Below, one piece after another: positions 5,117-6,196 of a stretch of 6,196 nucleotides of DNA. The notes beneath the pieces are model-generated. The model saw only the letters and a program-made list of their open reading frames with translations, did no database searches and was not told the DNA's origin. The position numbers and the translations under genes were made by a program. The stretch is from contig JAQTZX010000092.1 in NCBI GenBank assembly GCA_028687525.1, positions 1 to 6,196 of the forward strand. Direction: 5' to 3'. Each line of letters begins with the position of its first letter. Within the stretch, counting starts at the first letter, position 1. The stretch comes from Candidatus Omnitrophota bacterium (GTDB lineage: Bacteria > Omnitrophota > Gorgyraeia > Gygaellales > Profunditerraquicolaceae).

Positions 5117-5156
5117 TATTCAAGGGTATTCAAATATATCAAAATGTATCAATGCT
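5117..5156 (+). promoter_or_regulatory. Four 10-bp direct repeats, likely operator of the BldC-like gene
   Basis: Four head-to-tail units start at 5117, 5127, 5137 and 5147: TATTCAAGGG, TATTCAAATA, TATCAAAATG and TATCAATGCT. The shared core is TAT(T)CAA, with an exact one-turn period. They lie just downstream of the promoter's predicted start site and upstream of the start codon, a good place to block transcription. BldC of Streptomyces, the nearest described type for the adjacent protein, is known to bind direct repeats as head-to-tail multimers with about one-turn spacing. The repeats are seen directly; binding is inferred. Confidence 0.6.
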
Positions 5157-5161
5157 GAAAA

Positions 5162-5362
5162 ATGCCATATATGAATAAAGCTAAATTTTTTACTTCTCAA
5201 GAAGTAGCGCAGATTCTGGGGATATCAAAGCAGACGCTTATGCGTTATGAAAAAAAAGGTATTTTCCCGAAATCCAAGCGCAATCTCATTAATCGTTGGC
5301 GCCAATACAGCGAATCCGATATTAATAAGCTGAAAGATATAATCAGGGGGAATATTGAATAG
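5162..5362 (+). CDS. BldC-like small MerR-type DNA-binding protein
   Basis: A 66-residue protein consisting almost only of a MerR-type winged helix-turn-helix: FFTSQEVAQILGISKQTLMRYEKKG (9-33), then the wing and NRWRQYSESDINKLKDII (44-61), matching the usual (H/x)RRY wing signature loosely as WRQY. There is no effector or long dimerisation helix, so it is not a classical MerR. Size and layout match BldC (about 68 aa) or excisionase-type helix-turn-helix proteins. The start is uncertain: ATG at 5162 or 5171 (MNKAKFF), neither with a clear Shine-Dalgarno. It is the first gene of a new transcription unit, behind a strong promoter and four phased repeats. Its end overlaps the lipoprotein start by 8 bp. 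It likely regulates its own operon and possibly more of the locus. Confidence 0.88.
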   Translation: MPYMNKAKFFTSQEVAQILGISKQTLMRYEKKGIFPKSKRNLINRWRQYSESDINKLKDIIRGNIE

Positions 5363-5825
5363 GGCGGTTTTTTTTATATTATGCGGGGTTTTTGCCGCCG
5401 GTTGTTCCGAACCGCCGGCCCGGCGCACTTTCAGCGAAAACGACCTTATGCCTCCCGAATCACGGCAGACAGCCGGGGCGCATTTTCCCGATGGCCGGTC
5501 GATTGCACAGCCTGCTGTCCCGCAGACTGCGGACGTTCAGGTGGAAGTGAAAGAAGAGCCGGAGGCAAGCCGGAAGAATCCGTTCCTGCGTGAATCCGAA
5601 GAGAGCCTTTTTGAGAGTACTAAAGACAGGCTCCCGATCACCGGTTTGAATTTATCGGCGATCTTTTATTCCCCGGGAACAAGCGCCGCCATTATTGACG
5701 GGAAGTTTTTTAAAGAAGGAGACATAGTTGATAATAAGCGTATTATAACCATATCACCCGAAGAGGTTATTCTGAAGGATGCGCAAAGCGTTTACGTTCT
5801 GCAATTGAAGGGGATTTTAAATTGA
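5355..5825 (+). CDS. Lipoprotein with PilP/GspC-like C-terminal domain
   Basis: A 156-residue envelope protein. A signal peptide (MNRAVFFILCGVFAAGC) ends in an AAGC lipobox with C17 as the lipidation site. A Pro/Gln/Glu-rich flexible linker follows (about 18-74). After the NPF motif (75-77) comes a compact C-terminal domain at about 92-154: LPITGLNLSAIFYSPGTSA, then IIDGKFFKEGDIVDNKRIITISPEEVIL. This is the pattern of the GspC homology region / PilP / GspB-like domains, which link the inner-membrane platform to the secretin. The TTG start at 5355 is the only standard start that keeps the signal peptide; AGGGGG (5345-5350) precedes it, and it overlaps the BldC-like stop by 8 bp. Exact subfamily is uncertain. 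Context suggests a secretin gene may lie further downstream. Confidence 0.82.
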   Translation: MNRAVFFILCGVFAAGCSEPPARRTFSENDLMPPESRQTAGAHFPDGRSIAQPAVPQTADVQVEVKEEPEASRKNPFLRESEESLFESTKDRLPITGLNLSAIFYSPGTSAAIIDGKFFKEGDIVDNKRIITISPEEVILKDAQSVYVLQLKGILN

Positions 5826-6196
5826 AAAGAGCCGCAATGTTTATATTATTTCTATTCCCATTGCTTACGGGATGGGAAGATGTAAATCTGCATGAATTTC
5901 TGGAATCGGCGAGAAAGGTCCGTTCCCGGGAGAGCGGCGTTTCTGTTCCCGCGCCGGTTCCCGCTCATACAATCCTGGAAAAGGCAACCCTGGCTTTTGG
6001 GGCGCTTAAAACGGTTCATGTTGATATGGAGACGTGGATCGAGGATTCGTCCATGCATATAAAATCTGTTTTTACCAGCGATATCCAAAACAGCGATAAT
6101 TACAGGACTAACGGCAGGGTGGCGGTTTCTTTACTCATCCCCGGAAGTGTGTCCACTTCTCAATGGGTCCAGTCGTATGAGATCAGCGGGATCCCG
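5822..6196 (+). CDS. Exported protein, N-terminal part, possibly LolA/LppX-like
   Basis: The frame is open from TTG 5822 to the window end, 125 codons. TTG overlaps the preceding TGA by 4 bp (TTGA), and GAAGGGG (5807-5813) lies 8 nt upstream; ATG 5837 is an alternative start. The first 17 residues (MKRAAMFILFLFPLLTG) look like a signal peptide without a lipobox cysteine. The mature part begins with a charged helix (LHEFLESARKVRSRE). Then AFGALKTVHVDMETWIED and alternating beta-like strands, ending SQWVQSYEISGIP, resemble LolA/LppX-type periplasmic lipid-binding folds in pattern only. I do not recognise the family with confidence. Periplasmic location fits the lipoprotein next to it. Confidence 0.75.
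   Translation, partial: MKRAAMFILFLFPLLTGWEDVNLHEFLESARKVRSRESGVSVPAPVPAHTILEKATLAFGALKTVHVDMETWIEDSSMHIKSVFTSDIQNSDNYRTNGRVAVSLLIPGSVSTSQWVQSYEISGIP

Noticed and set aside
5144..5178. Tiny leader peptides (ATG at 5144 and 5152) before the BldC-like gene
   Set aside because: They are 4 and 8 codons long without ribosome sites, and their ATGs fall within the repeat units by composition.

Overview
This is an accessory stretch of a bacterial chromosome of about 48% GC by eye. All convincing genes are on the + strand. It lies inside a locus of the type II secretion / type IV pilus superfamily. I see no rRNA, tRNA, CRISPR array or transposase gene. The mix of GspE/GspF-like genes, several families of intergenic palindromic repeats, and GTG/TTG starts fits an uncultured, Gram-negative-type (diderm) lineage. 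Candidatus Omnitrophota is my best guess and some Desulfobacterota-like groups are alternatives. That placement is inference only. The diderm reading rests on a PilP/GspC-like lipoprotein and a second exported protein at the right end.

Layout. Positions 1-440 hold the C-terminus of a GspE/PilB assembly ATPase with its zinc-site half motif. Positions 425-580 hold an inverted array of ten GGTTAA hexamers with 18-bp ends matching 17/18. Positions 602-1837 encode the GspF/PilC inner-membrane platform. It is followed, with very tight spacing, by a one-TM histidine kinase (1841-2662) and a 68-aa two-TM protein of unknown function (2680-2886). A GC-rich gap (2887-3049) can fold into a three-way-junction-like RNA. 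Then come a PilZ c-di-GMP receptor (3050-3427) overlapping a receiver-only response regulator (3420-3983), a dispersed palindromic repeat (3982-4106), and a protein joining a GspE-type N-terminal (MshEN) domain to PilZ with no ATPase (4124-4957).

A nested REP-like palindrome with 28-bp perfect arms (4965-5065) can act as a bidirectional terminator and closes this block. A consensus promoter (TTGACA-17-TAAAAT, 5077-5105) and four 10-bp-phased direct repeats (5117-5156) lead into a new transcription unit. That unit encodes a 66-aa BldC-like MerR-type DNA-binding protein (5162-5362), a PilP/GspC-like lipoprotein (5355-5825) and the start of an exported protein (5822 to the window end). The last two begin with TTG codons overlapping the preceding stop.

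Working model (inference): the ATPase and platform form the motor of a secretion or pilus machine. The kinase, the receiver and two c-di-GMP-binding-type proteins between them are a dedicated control module. The MshEN-PilZ fusion resembles the regulatory end of the motor ATPase detached from its engine. The envelope components downstream are transcribed separately, probably under autoregulation by the small BldC-like protein.
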